Under the pieces are notes generated by a model. It ran no database searches. It had not been told where the DNA came from and worked only from the letters and a program-made list of their open reading frames with translations. The translations under genes were made by a program, and so were the position numbers. Shown here piece after piece: positions 1-8,428 of a DNA stretch of 64,000 nucleotides. The stretch is from Henriciella sp. (GTDB taxonomy: Bacteria > Pseudomonadota > Alphaproteobacteria > Caulobacterales > Hyphomonadaceae), in contig JAEPOM010000007.1 of the NCBI GenBank assembly GCA_017642885.1, positions 418 through 64,417 of the forward strand. Direction: 5' to 3'. Every line of letters begins with the position of its first letter. Within the stretch, counting starts at the first letter, position 1.

Positions 1-223
1 GCAAAAGGAGGTCATGCAGACCCGTAGGTTCAACAAGTGAGGACAATCCATTAGCGAGCCAGCACCTTTGAGTGCGTGCTTTTGTAAGGAACCTCATCTT
101 GCGGAACGCATGATGGCCCGCGGCGTCTGAAGGCCGCCTCGACAGGCCGAACAGATGCCCGCTAACGGCCAACCTGCAAATGACCAACTAAAATCTCTTG
201 CCAAGGGGGCGCCGTCCACAGAT
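1..223. other. Unidentified non-coding-looking segment interrupting hslU
   Basis: No reading frame of useful length or recognisable protein is visible in these bases on either strand. The segment can form short hairpins, for example AGCAC at 61-65 with GTGCT at 76-80, and a GC-rich one around 120-140. At base 224 hslU coding similarity begins abruptly on the minus strand. A strong Shine-Dalgarno-like run (AAGGAGG, 5-11) lies before an ATG at 14 that opens only an 8-codon frame. The segment could be the non-coding end of an insertion element, another rearrangement, or a misjoin. I could not assign it to any IS family, so its identity stays open. Confidence 0.45.
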
Positions 224-563
224 GCTCGCGCAGCATGCCGATCGCCGATTCGACCAGATCCCGGACGATTTGTTCAACGTCCCGGCCGACATAGCCGACC
301 TCGGTGAACTTGGTCGCTTCGACTTTCAGGAAGGGCGCATTGGCGAGCTTGGCAAGACGGCGGGACACTTCGGTCTTGCCGACGCCGGTTGGCCCGATCA
401 TCAGGATGTTCTTTGGCGTGATTTCTTCGCGCAGACCTTCAGGGGCCTGTTTGCGGCGCCAGCGATTGCGCAGGGCAAGCGCAACGGCCCGCTTGGCATC
501 GGTTTGTCCGACAATGTGGCGATCAAGCTCCGAGACAATCTCGGCAGGCGTCAGAGTGGTCAT
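162..563 (-). pseudogene. hslU: ATP-dependent protease ATPase subunit HslU, 3'-truncated
   Basis: Residues 1-113 are a normal HslU N-terminus: the [16 protein letters not shown] opening, the Walker A motif GPTGVGKT (about 57-64) and the conserved [18 protein letters not shown] stretch. After LRE (base 225) similarity stops. Twenty unrelated residues follow before a stop at 162. Full HslU is about 430-445 residues, so Walker B, the I domain and the C-terminal HslV-activating tail are all missing. The intact enzyme is the AAA+ unfoldase that feeds HslV. The ATG at 563 lies 10 bases after the membrane-protein gene, in the same operon as hslV. The break is either a real disruption or an assembly junction; the window cannot decide. 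Confidence 0.85.
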
Positions 564-573
564 TGAATGTCCC

Positions 574-1692
574 TTAGGCCAGTTCAGGTGGGAATACCCG
601 ACCCCATGTGCCGCCTTTCGGGAAAATTACAAGCGCCGCTCTGCGAGCGGTTTTCCAGCCTGCGCCCAGCAACACGACAGCGGTCCCGATCAGAATGGTG
701 ACCATGATAAAGATGTTAGACGCGTCGAGGCCTGCCCTGCTCAGCACAAAACTCAGCGTGATGATGAAGGTCACGAGGCTTGCGGCAATCAGCGCCCGGC
801 GATTGAGCGCGAGCGAGACCAGACCGATGGCGAGCAACACGCCCAGCAGTGTAAGACCCTGCGTTGCATTGTCTGTTCCACTGGTCGAACCGGCAAAAAT
901 GTTTGATCCGGTGACCATTGTGCTGACACCGATGATCACTTGCGGTGCCGCCGCCAGGTGCAGCCAGAAGGCGTTGTCGGAGGCTTTCCTGATACGCTCA
1001 GGATCTTTGATATCGTACCAGATCGCGACTGAGAGCGTGCAAATGCCCATCAGGAAGAACCCGGCGCCGCCAATCAACCAGGCGCTATTGCCGAAGAAGC
1101 CGAGGAACACGTAAATCGCTCCGGCCACACCAAGCGCGATGACCGCGAGTGAGAAGGGCAGTCGGAACCGGAAATAGATGGCGGACGCTGCCGCCGCCGC
1201 AGCGAGGAAGGCCGTAACGCCAAGCCGGCCGGTTGTCCCGAAGATATCAAGAACGTCAAACTCGATCCCGATACCCATAGAGTTGGCCACGAGCGCAGTG
1301 ATGCCAAGCGATATGAAGCCCGTGAAAATCAGCGTCAGCGCCATGCTTGGCAGCAACAGACGTCGCCGTCCGCAAAAATACTCGAGCAACACCCAGGCAA
1401 GGCCGCCAACGAAGATTGCCGACATCACGCCTGCGTAAATATTGCCAGCCAGCAAAGCGGGCGTCGCGATCATCCCGACCATAGTCGAGACCCCGATGAA
1501 CAGGATCACCAATCCAAGCGTGATGAACACGTCGTTGAAATTTGCCAGGAACCGCAGGTTTTCCTGTCCGATGGCTGCATTACCCGCGCCATCGTCTTTT
1601 CGAGACAATAGGAAAGCTTCAAGCCGCGACGCCTGATCTGCGCTCAGAACGTTCGCGCCGACCGCGGCTCTGAGATCCGTGCGATCAAACAT
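574..1692 (-). CDS. Polytopic membrane protein encoded between hslV and hslU
   Basis: This 372-residue protein of unknown function has about ten hydrophobic helices after a short soluble N-terminus ([11 protein letters not shown]...). No catalytic or transport signature is recognised. The ATG at 1692 is chosen because it overlaps the end of hslV (ATGTTTGA contains the hslV stop), which suggests translational coupling; a longer in-frame start at 1767 would lie deep inside hslV. The stop is 10 bases before hslU. The order hslV - membrane protein - hslU is unusual, since hslV and hslU are normally adjacent. A membrane protein co-expressed with a cytoplasmic protease could be functionally linked or a chance insertion. 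Confidence 0.8.
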   Translation of the reverse strand: MFDRTDLRAAVGANVLSADQASRLEAFLLSRKDDGAGNAAIGQENLRFLANFNDVFITLGLVILFIGVSTMVGMIATPALLAGNIYAGVMSAIFVGGLAWVLLEYFCGRRRLLLPSMALTLIFTGFISLGITALVANSMGIGIEFDVLDIFGTTGRLGVTAFLAAAAAASAIYFRFRLPFSLAVIALGVAGAIYVFLGFFGNSAWLIGGAGFFLMGICTLSVAIWYDIKDPERIRKASDNAFWLHLAAAPQVIIGVSTMVTGSNIFAGSTSGTDNATQGLTLLGVLLAIGLVSLALNRRALIAASLVTFIITLSFVLSRAGLDASNIFIMVTILIGTAVVLLGAGWKTARRAALVIFPKGGTWGRVFPPELA

Positions 1693-2245
1693 CGAGAACC
1701 TCCACCGTGAAGTGGGCATTGGTATAAACACAAATATCCGCCGCGATCTCCATTGCCTTGCGGCCAAGCGTTTCGGCGTCTTTCTCGTAATCCACCAGCG
1801 CCCGTGCGGCTGAAAGTGCGTAATTCCCGCCTGATCCGACGGCGACTACGGGGTATTCGGGTTCAAGGACATCGCCAGACCCGGTGATCACCAGTGTCGT
1901 TTCCTTGTCGGCAACGATCAGCAGAGCCTCGAGCTTCTGAAGATACTTTTCTGTCCGCCACTCTTTCGCGAGCTCAACGGCGGCGCGCTGCAACTGATTG
2001 GGAAAGCGCTCGAGTTTTTGCTCAAGACGCTCGAACAGGGTGAACGCGTCGGCAGTTGCGCCAGCGAACCCCGCGAGAATGTCGCCGCCGCCAATACGGC
2101 GTACTTTTCTCGCATTCCCCTTCATAACGGTCTGGCCCATGGAAACTTGTCCATCGCTGAGCATCGCAACTTGCTTGTCGGTTCTGACGGCGAGAATGGT
2201 CGTGCCATGCCATTCCGGGCCGATGGAAGATTTATCGTTTATCAT
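1685..2245 (-). CDS. hslV: ATP-dependent protease peptidase subunit HslV
   Basis: HslV is the Thr-dependent, proteasome-like peptidase of the HslVU complex in the cytoplasm. The 186-residue protein has a 14-residue propeptide ending in WHG, followed by TTIL with the catalytic Thr15. It keeps the GNARKVRRI and [17 protein letters not shown] segments and the C-terminal YTNAHFTVE block. Length is normal. It is the first gene of an apparent operon with the membrane-protein gene and hslU. Because hslU is broken at the edge of this window, HslV may lack its unfoldase unless another copy exists. A heat-shock-type promoter is suggested immediately upstream. Confidence 0.97.
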   Translation of the reverse strand: MINDKSSIGPEWHGTTILAVRTDKQVAMLSDGQVSMGQTVMKGNARKVRRIGGGDILAGFAGATADAFTLFERLEQKLERFPNQLQRAAVELAKEWRTEKYLQKLEALLIVADKETTLVITGSGDVLEPEYPVVAVGSGGNYALSAARALVDYEKDAETLGRKAMEIAADICVYTNAHFTVEVLDV

Positions 2246-2253
2246 AAAACTCT

Positions 2254-2282
2254 AAATGGCGCGAGAATCTTGAAAAAGCAAG
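2254..2282 (-). promoter_or_regulatory. Possible RpoH-type promoter of hslV
   Basis: Reading the minus strand, CTTGCT (2277-2282) is followed after 17 bases by CCATTT (2254-2259). This resembles the alphaproteobacterial heat-shock promoter pattern (CTTG ... CCATnT). Only 8 bases separate the -10 element from the hslV ATG, so the transcript would be nearly leaderless. Heat-shock control of hslVU is well known; this site is inferred by eye. Confidence 0.35.
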
Positions 2283-2304
2283 CCCCACATGACGCCAGAT
2301 GAGA

Positions 2305-4290
2305 TTATGCGCTGAGACGTTTCGCCATAAAGGGCTGAGATTTCAGCATTTCTCCGAAAGCTTGCGCGGTCACAGGTGGGCTGTACAGGAAGCCCTGACC
2401 AATATCACACTGGCGTTTCGTGAGGAATTCGGCCTGGGCCTCGGTTTCGATCCCTTCTCCGACAATTTTCATTTCCAGCGAGTTGGCCATGGACAGGATC
2501 ATGTCGACAATGGCGTTCGCCTGGGGGTCGTGAGGGGTGCCGGTGAGGAACTGGCGATCGATCTTGAACACGTCAAAATCGAGCTGGGTCAGAACTGCGA
2601 GGTTTGAGTGGCCGGTCCCGAAATCATCCATGGCGAGCTTGATACCCAGGCGCTGCAGCGGCTCAAGCACGGCGCGAACCCGTTCAGGTTGTTGAATGGC
2701 GAGGCTCTCGGTGATCTCGATCTCAAACTGCCGGGGTGGCAGTCCAGACTTCGCCAGGGCGTCGAGAATGGTTTCGGCGAGATTGTCGTTCTCAAACTGG
2801 CGCGGAGAGACGTTGACCGCGAGATTCACGCGAAACCCTTCTTGCGCCCACTTTGCCGTTTCCAGACACGCCTTGCGCATGATCTGCTCGCCAATCTGGC
2901 TGATCAAGCCGGTCTCCTCGGCCAGTTCGATAAATACGGATGGCGAGACAAGGCGGCCGTTTTCGAGCTGCCAGCGCGCGAGCGCTTCGGTGCCGGAAAT
3001 GCGGCCTGTCTCGAGATCGATCTTGGGCTGGAAGAGCGGGATGAAGCGATCTTCAGCGACGGCCTGACGAAGCTCGGCTTCCAGTTTCAGCTTGGCGTCG
3101 CGCTGGCGCTCGAGCTTTGGAGAGTAGAATGCAAAACCGGTGCGGGACTTTTGTTTGAGGTCCTCAATCGTCGCCTGGCCCCGGTCCATCACGCGGCTCA
3201 GGCTGTCGCCGTCCTGAGGCATCAGCACGATAGATCCGCGCAGCGAGACTGGGAGGGTTTGCTGATTGAAGCGCAGCGGAATCCGGAACTCTCCAAGGAG
3301 TTCGCGAATGATGGCGGCGGTCTCATCGCGCGTGACATTCTCTTTGATCAGCAGGGCATATTGTTCAGCGAACAAGCTGCCGAGCAGCCAATTGTCCGGG
3401 AAGTGCCCATGTTTGGCGGCGGACTGAGAGGCGAAGATGCGGAGCCGGTCGGCGACTTCGGCATGGGCATCCGTCGCAAGGTTGAGATTGGCACCGTCTG
3501 CGCCTGGCGTCTGTGGTTCAAACTCGATGGTTACGAGAACCGCGTGGCCACCTGGCGCAAGACCTTGAATGGTGTCGCGGACCTCGTCATGGAAGGCGCG
3601 CTCTGTCAGCAGACCAGTACGCTCGTCAATGCGAGCGGAGGCGCGAAGGTTTTCCAGCTCTTTTGCGACGCGGCGGGTCGCCTTGGTGGTCTCAAGCGCC
3701 AGCTGACGGAATTCCGAAAAGGTGAAATCGGTGACGCGGCGGCGACCGGTGCCAGCGAGACTGTAATTGCTGATCAATTGAGTGGCTTGGTCCACGGACT
3801 GGCCAACCGACCGTGCAAATGCGCGCATGATCAACGCGGAAATGGCCGAGATCCCCAAGCAAACCAGGACCGCGAGCCAGTAAGGCAGAGGCGGCGAATA
3901 CTTGGTACTCGTCGCATAAGTCAGGGTGCCAAGCGCCTCCCCGTCATGCGTCAGTGGAAAAGTCGTGGCCTTGTCGGCGAAGTCCGGCGCCATCGTCCCG
4001 GAAATAACGTTCCCCTGCGCGTCTTCCAAAACGGCGCGCCCGGCGAGTGGGCCTTCCATGGCCATCTCGATGGCGGGCATTTTGCCGTCCGCATAGACTG
4101 TGCCGAGCATTTGAGAGATCTGTACACCGCCATCGTGGCGAGCCTGAGCATAGGCATTCCACGACTGAGAAAAGTAGAAGACCGTGAACACGCCGGACAG
4201 TAGCAAGCCGAGCGCCATCGCTGCCAATGTCAGTACATTGGAAAAGCTCGCCCTAGCCACAGACCTGGTTAATGCACGTATCGGTGTCAC
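2305..4290 (-). CDS. Membrane-anchored EAL-domain c-di-GMP phosphodiesterase with degenerate GGDEF
   Basis: The 661-residue protein has a TM helix near 18-42, a roughly 90-residue periplasmic segment, a second TM near 136-157, a GGDEF-like domain (about 215-395) without a GGDEF motif, and an EAL domain (about 400-650). The EAL domain keeps its catalytic signatures: EAL at 435-437, DDFGTGHSN from 555, and GEGIET from 611. It should therefore hydrolyse cyclic di-GMP, while the GGDEF part is sensory or structural. The start is GTG at 4290, with AAGG about 8 bases upstream. The gene diverges from hisB and ends 59 bases before hslV, with no clear terminator between. It is likely an inner-membrane signalling protein with an unknown periplasmic cue. 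Confidence 0.92.
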   Translation of the reverse strand: MTPIRALTRSVARASFSNVLTLAAMALGLLLSGVFTVFYFSQSWNAYAQARHDGGVQISQMLGTVYADGKMPAIEMAMEGPLAGRAVLEDAQGNVISGTMAPDFADKATTFPLTHDGEALGTLTYATSTKYSPPLPYWLAVLVCLGISAISALIMRAFARSVGQSVDQATQLISNYSLAGTGRRRVTDFTFSEFRQLALETTKATRRVAKELENLRASARIDERTGLLTERAFHDEVRDTIQGLAPGGHAVLVTIEFEPQTPGADGANLNLATDAHAEVADRLRIFASQSAAKHGHFPDNWLLGSLFAEQYALLIKENVTRDETAAIIRELLGEFRIPLRFNQQTLPVSLRGSIVLMPQDGDSLSRVMDRGQATIEDLKQKSRTGFAFYSPKLERQRDAKLKLEAELRQAVAEDRFIPLFQPKIDLETGRISGTEALARWQLENGRLVSPSVFIELAEETGLISQIGEQIMRKACLETAKWAQEGFRVNLAVNVSPRQFENDNLAETILDALAKSGLPPRQFEIEITESLAIQQPERVRAVLEPLQRLGIKLAMDDFGTGHSNLAVLTQLDFDVFKIDRQFLTGTPHDPQANAIVDMILSMANSLEMKIVGEGIETEAQAEFLTKRQCDIGQGFLYSPPVTAQAFGEMLKSQPFMAKRLSA

Positions 4291-4326
4291 ACAGTAGCCT
4301 TCTAACCCGACTCAACCCTCAACCTG

Positions 4327-4338
4327 TTGTTGCAACAA
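4327..4338. promoter_or_regulatory. 12-bp perfect palindrome between the EAL gene and hisB
   Basis: TTGTTGCAACAA is a perfect dyad in the 100-base divergent intergenic region. It could be an operator for either gene. No known regulator can be assigned from sequence alone. Confidence 0.3.
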
Positions 4339-4404
4339 TTGTTTAGGGAGTCGTGAACAGATCTGTGCTAGTCGACAGTGTGATTAAAGCCTATGTGGAC
4401 GCGC

Positions 4405-4998
4405 ATGACCGACAGAACCGCTACAATCTCTCGCAAGACCAAGGAAACAGATATCACGGTGACCGTGAATCTGGACGGCACCGGCAAGACGGATATCGCG
4501 ACAGGCATTGGCTTTTTTGACCATATGCTCGACGCGCTTGGGCGCCACTCCTTCATCGACCTTACGGTGAAAGCGAAGGGCGACCTGCACATTGATGGTC
4601 ACCACACGGTTGAAGATACCGGAATTGTCATTGGCCAGGCGATCAAGTCAGCCCTCGGTGAGTTTGCTGGTATCACCCGCTACGGACACGCTTATCTACC
4701 GATGGATGAAACCCTCAGCCGAGCCGCGGTTGATCTTTGCAAGCGTCCCTACTTTGTCTGGAACGTAAGCTTTGATCGCGACAAGATTGGCGACATGGAT
4801 ACGGAGCTTTTCAAGGAGTTCTTCCAGGCACTCGCAGGCAATGGCGGTATGTGCCTCCACGTCGAGAACCTGTACGGTGAGAACAATCACCATATTGCCG
4901 AAAGCTGCTTCAAGGCGGTGGCGCGCGCCTTGCGCATGGCGGTCACCCCGGATGCAAAGCTTGCCGGGGCGCCCGCCAGTACCAAGGGTAGTCTCTAG
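4405..4998 (+). CDS. hisB: Imidazoleglycerol-phosphate dehydratase HisB
   Basis: HisB dehydrates imidazole-glycerol phosphate to imidazole-acetol phosphate in histidine synthesis, using Mn2+. The 197-residue single-domain form shows the metal-binding signatures [10 protein letters not shown] near residues 64-73 and [13 protein letters not shown] near 160-172, and the early [15 protein letters not shown] block. It has no HisB phosphatase fusion. ATG at 4405 matches the family start best; an upstream in-frame ATG at 4393 would add four residues. The stop TAG shares the bases CTAG with the stop of the opposing oxidoreductase. hisH and hisA follow beyond that opposing gene. Confidence 0.96.
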   Translation: MTDRTATISRKTKETDITVTVNLDGTGKTDIATGIGFFDHMLDALGRHSFIDLTVKAKGDLHIDGHHTVEDTGIVIGQAIKSALGEFAGITRYGHAYLPMDETLSRAAVDLCKRPYFVWNVSFDRDKIGDMDTELFKEFFQALAGNGGMCLHVENLYGENNHHIAESCFKAVARALRMAVTPDAKLAGAPASTKGSL

Positions 4999-6134
4999 AT
5001 ATCCTTCTGAGGACAGATCAGATATTTCTGTCCCGTCGTCTTGGCGTTGTATTTCGCTACATTCTCAGCCTGCAGAGCCTCTGACAGGGAAAGCTCACCT
5101 GTATAATTGCTGGCAAACGTCGTCGTGAGCTCGTCCGCGACGCGCTTGCGCAGACGAACAGCAACGTCCTGGCCCGCCTTGGCGAGGAAGTTTGGCAGCA
5201 ACCACCCGCCAACACCCCAGGCCATACCATATCCGCGGCTGAGGGTCGTCGGAGATGTATCCAGCCCGCCATAAAGGTAGACCTGCTTGTGGGCGACGGA
5301 GCCATAGATGCTATAAGCGCCCGGCGTGCGTGCGGCAGCGCCTTCCATCGCGGTCAGGATATCGGAGGCGAGCTTGCCGCCGCCGGTCGCGTCAAAGCCA
5401 AGCGTCGCGCCGGTTTCATGAATGGCGTCGATCAGGTCGGACATGAAGCTCTCTTTGCTGGAATTGACGATATATTTTGCGCCCAGACCGCGGAGGATCT
5501 CTTCCTGCTCGGGTTTGCGCACGATGTTGACCAGCTCAACGCCGTCAGCCTGGCAGATCCGATTGAGCATTTGACCCAGATTAGACGCCGCAGCCGTGTG
5601 CACGATGGCGGTGTGGCCTTCCATCCGCATGGTTTCGAGGAAACAGAGCGCGGTGAGCGGATTCACGAAGCATGACGCGCCTTCCTTGGCGGTGTTTCCT
5701 TCGTGCAGCGGTAGCGCCATCATCGCATCGACGGCGCGATACTCGCCGTACATGCCGCCGCCCATCACAGCGACCGTTCTGCCCAGCAGGCTTTGAGCGT
5801 AATCGCCTTCACCGGCAGCTACGACGGTCCCGGCGCCTTCATTTCCGACCGGTAGCGCTTGTCCAATCCGTGCTTTCATCATGCGCATGCCTTGCTCAGG
5901 CACGGGGGCGGTCAGCACGGTGTCCTTCCCGGAGCCGGAGCTGGCAGCGGCCGCCATGTTTGACCAGCCAAACATAACGCCGTGATCTGATGGATTGATC
6001 GGTGTGGCTTCGACGCGGACAATGATTTGCCCAGGTTTCGGCTCCGGCATTTCCTTTTCAACCAATTCCATTCTCAGCGTGCCGTCTTCGGTCACGGTGG
6101 AGACCATTTGCAGATATTTCTCGGGTAGGGACAT
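4995..6134 (-). CDS. MDR-family quinone oxidoreductase/alcohol dehydrogenase-like protein
   Basis: The 379-residue protein shows the MDR fold: an N-terminal GroES-like domain ([21 protein letters not shown]) and a Rossmann region ([31 protein letters not shown]). The Cys/His ligands of zinc alcohol dehydrogenases are not evident, so a zinc-independent NAD(P)H oxidoreductase is more likely. Substrate is unknown. ATG at 6134 has GGAG 8-9 bases upstream; longer in-frame starts do not. It lies antisense between hisB and hisH, and its stop overlaps that of hisB. A histidine-related role is not implied. Confidence 0.85.
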   Translation of the reverse strand: MSLPEKYLQMVSTVTEDGTLRMELVEKEMPEPKPGQIIVRVEATPINPSDHGVMFGWSNMAAAASSGSGKDTVLTAPVPEQGMRMMKARIGQALPVGNEGAGTVVAAGEGDYAQSLLGRTVAVMGGGMYGEYRAVDAMMALPLHEGNTAKEGASCFVNPLTALCFLETMRMEGHTAIVHTAAASNLGQMLNRICQADGVELVNIVRKPEQEEILRGLGAKYIVNSSKESFMSDLIDAIHETGATLGFDATGGGKLASDILTAMEGAAARTPGAYSIYGSVAHKQVYLYGGLDTSPTTLSRGYGMAWGVGGWLLPNFLAKAGQDVAVRLRKRVADELTTTFASNYTGELSLSEALQAENVAKYNAKTTGQKYLICPQKDI

Positions 6135-6281
6135 TTGAGTGTTCTCCAGAATTTGTTTTGTGCAGTTGCTCACACTGTTGCCCCGTCTGGTGGGGGATGG
6201 CCAGACTCTCGTCGCGCGATGCGTTCAGGAATGCGGACTGTCCTCTTTCCCTTCGCGAAAGTCTCGGCTAAGGGCGCAGCC

Positions 6282-6926
6282 ATGAAGATGATTGCCCTCA
6301 TCGATTACGGATCCGGCAACCTGCACAGTGCGGCGAGGGCGCTGCGCGTCGCGTCGAATACTGCCAAGAAAACCAGAGAAATCCGAATAACGGCGGATCC
6401 GTCTGCAATTGCTCTGGCGGACCGGATTGTGCTGCCCGGTGTCGGTCACTTTGCTGACTGCGCGGAAAACCTGCGCGCCCGCGACGGTTTGGTCGAGGCT
6501 CTTGAAGAGGCGGTCCTTAAGCGAGGGGTACCCTTTTTCGGGATCTGTGTCGGCCAGCAATTATTGGCAACACGCGGCCTCGAAGATGGTGAAACGCCGG
6601 GTCTTAACTGGGTGCCTGGGGACATTGATCGTATCGTCCCCGGTGCCGGGTTTGTCGTGCCGCATATGGGATGGAATGCGCTCGAGCTGAAGCAGGATCA
6701 CCCTGTCCTCTCCGGGTTAGGCGATGATCCGCACGTCTATTTCACCCACTCTTACGCCTATCGAAATCCCGCTGACACAGACGTCGCTGCGACGACAGAA
6801 TATGGTGAGACAATCATTGCCGCCGTCGCGCGTGACAATATCTTTGCGACCCAGTTCCACCCGGAAAAAAGCCAGCGGGTTGGTCTGAAGATCCTCTCCA
6901 ACTTCGTGCTTTGGAGCCCCTCATGA
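6282..6926 (+). CDS. hisH: Imidazole glycerol phosphate synthase glutaminase subunit HisH
   Basis: HisH is the class I glutamine amidotransferase that supplies ammonia to HisF in histidine synthesis. The 214-residue protein has the nucleophile Cys89 in [11 protein letters not shown] and the His193/Glu195 pair in TQFHPEKS, with the DYGSGN opening. GICVGQQ replaces the more usual GICLGMQ but keeps the Cys. ATG at 6282 is chosen because [12 protein letters not shown] is the family start; the frame upstream to 6135 is not conserved-looking. A second Met two codons later is possible. The TGA overlaps the hisA ATG (ATGA). hisF is not in this window. Confidence 0.95.
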   Translation: MKMIALIDYGSGNLHSAARALRVASNTAKKTREIRITADPSAIALADRIVLPGVGHFADCAENLRARDGLVEALEEAVLKRGVPFFGICVGQQLLATRGLEDGETPGLNWVPGDIDRIVPGAGFVVPHMGWNALELKQDHPVLSGLGDDPHVYFTHSYAYRNPADTDVAATTEYGETIIAAVARDNIFATQFHPEKSQRVGLKILSNFVLWSPS

Positions 6927-7654
6927 GCTTTCAACTCTATCCTGCGATTGATCTGAAGGACGGCCAATGCGTCCGCCTGCTGCGCGGTGAAATGGATCAG
7001 GCGACGTCCTACAATCCCAACCCTGGCGATCAGGCGAACCGCTTTAGAACTGCAGGCTTCAAAAACCTGCATGTGGTCGACCTCAATGGAGCCTTCGAAG
7101 GCGCAAGCGCCAATACGGAAGCTGTGAAAGCAATTCTGGCTGCGACGGATGTGCCAGTTCAGCTCGGCGGCGGTATTCGCACGCGTGCGCATATTGATAC
7201 CTGGCTCGAGGCCGGAATCTCGCGGGTCATTCTCGGCACTGCGGCCTTGCGAGACCCAGAGCTCGTCAAACATGCCGCGCGCGCTTTACCGGGGCAGATC
7301 GTCGTCGGGATCGATGCCAAGGACGGTATGGTCGCGGTCGAGGGTTGGGCCGAGACATCCGACATGTCCGCAATTGATCTCGCAAAGGCCTTCGAGGGCT
7401 GCGGCGTTGCCGCGCTGATCGTGACGGATATTGCCCGGGACGGGATGAAGACCGGCGTGAATGTCGATTTTACCGGCGCGCTGGCCGATGCGGTCTCAAT
7501 CCCGGTCATTGCAAGTGGAGGCGTGGCGAGCGTTCAGGACATTCATGACCTGCGCGCACACCAGGGCACCCGCCCAATCGCCGGATCTATCCTCGGGCGC
7601 GCTTTGTATGATGGCGATCTTAAGCCTGAAGAGGCGCTTGAGGCAGCGGCGTAG
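6923..7654 (+). CDS. hisA: Phosphoribosylformimino-5-aminoimidazole carboxamide ribotide isomerase HisA
   Basis: HisA performs the Amadori isomerisation of ProFAR to PRFAR in histidine synthesis. The 243-residue TIM barrel opens with [15 protein letters not shown], carrying the catalytic Asp. It has QLGGGIRT, the second half-barrel [16 protein letters not shown], and the phosphate-binding VIASGGVAS near residue 195. The ATG at 6923 overlaps the hisH stop; an upstream TTG at 6911 is in frame but less likely. No hisF follows: the next gene is convergent, 24 bases away. Confidence 0.96.
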   Translation: MSFQLYPAIDLKDGQCVRLLRGEMDQATSYNPNPGDQANRFRTAGFKNLHVVDLNGAFEGASANTEAVKAILAATDVPVQLGGGIRTRAHIDTWLEAGISRVILGTAALRDPELVKHAARALPGQIVVGIDAKDGMVAVEGWAETSDMSAIDLAKAFEGCGVAALIVTDIARDGMKTGVNVDFTGALADAVSIPVIASGGVASVQDIHDLRAHQGTRPIAGSILGRALYDGDLKPEEALEAAA

Positions 7655-7678
7655 CGCCCGCTTTACTGACGGTTCCCG

Positions 7679-8428
7679 TTACTCGTCGCCTCTGGTTTCC
7701 GGCCACATCGTTACAGACTTGAAGAATTGTGTCGCAGCATCTGCGTCCCCGGCGCTCCATCCGCCTTCTTCCAGCTGCGGCGTCCCGTCATCAGACAGCA
7801 CAAAGCCGCGGAACAGAGCGGCGAGATGCGCCATGTGTCCTGCCTCGGTGAAAGCATACAGCTCACGCCCGTTCTCCAGGTGGCACATCGTGGCGGGGCT
7901 GGCCATTGCGTGGCAATGATAGTCCCCGCGAGACTCAATATTATCCATCAGGTGCGTGATACGGTCAGCGTCTGCGGCCGTATCGAACGATTGCACATCT
8001 GGCACGGGACCACCTTCGCTGATATTTACACGCTCTGGCAGTCCGGTCTTGTGGACCCGAAACACGATCGCCCTGGCGCCGTCAGGGCCCCCACGCGGAG
8101 CGTGTTCGGCTTCGGGCGGGATGACATAGGCGTCGCCAGCACTCAGGACTTGATCAGGCTTGCCGGCCTCGACATGAACCGCCGAGCCTTCGATGACATA
8201 GACGAATTCCTCGCCCGGATGGTAATGGCGCGGCACGGTTACCCCGGCAGGAATGACGACGTCTGAGATAATAACCTCGAGATCTTCAGAGATCGTGATC
8301 GGCCCGCGGAGCATCAGGTTGGAGCCAGGAGGTGGTCGGACTGCATCATAGTCATGATGGTGATGGGCTTCTACGGAGACACATCCGCTAAGTGCGAGGA
8401 GTGTGAGGGCGGAAAGTACAGTTTTCAT
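7679..8428 (-). CDS. Cupin-domain lipoprotein
   Basis: The 249-residue protein begins with a signal peptide and lipobox (LALSGC, Cys16), so it is probably membrane-anchored outside the cytoplasm. A cupin domain spans roughly residues 40-130 (PRHYHPGEEFVYVIEG, GDAYVIPPEAEHAPRGG), supplying the His/Glu metal ligands. The C-terminal half has a second His-containing region (DYHCHAM, AGHMAHLAALF). Just after the lipid anchor is a His run (HHHHDYD), which may bind metal. Its ATG overlaps the stop of the upstream 535-residue exported protein by one base, so the two are probably co-translated. Substrate is unknown. Confidence 0.8.
   Translation of the reverse strand: MKTVLSALTLLALSGCVSVEAHHHHDYDAVRPPPGSNLMLRGPITISEDLEVIISDVVIPAGVTVPRHYHPGEEFVYVIEGSAVHVEAGKPDQVLSAGDAYVIPPEAEHAPRGGPDGARAIVFRVHKTGLPERVNISEGGPVPDVQSFDTAADADRITHLMDNIESRGDYHCHAMASPATMCHLENGRELYAFTEAGHMAHLAALFRGFVLSDDGTPQLEEGGWSAGDADAATQFFKSVTMWPETRGDE

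Noticed and set aside
14-40. Eight-codon frame after a perfect Shine-Dalgarno
   Set aside because: Spacing from AAGGAGG to the ATG is only about 2 bases and the peptide is tiny; it is not supported as a gene.
2608-4203. Long plus-strand frame opposite the EAL gene
   Set aside because: It is the antisense shadow of the phosphodiesterase and has no domain of its own.
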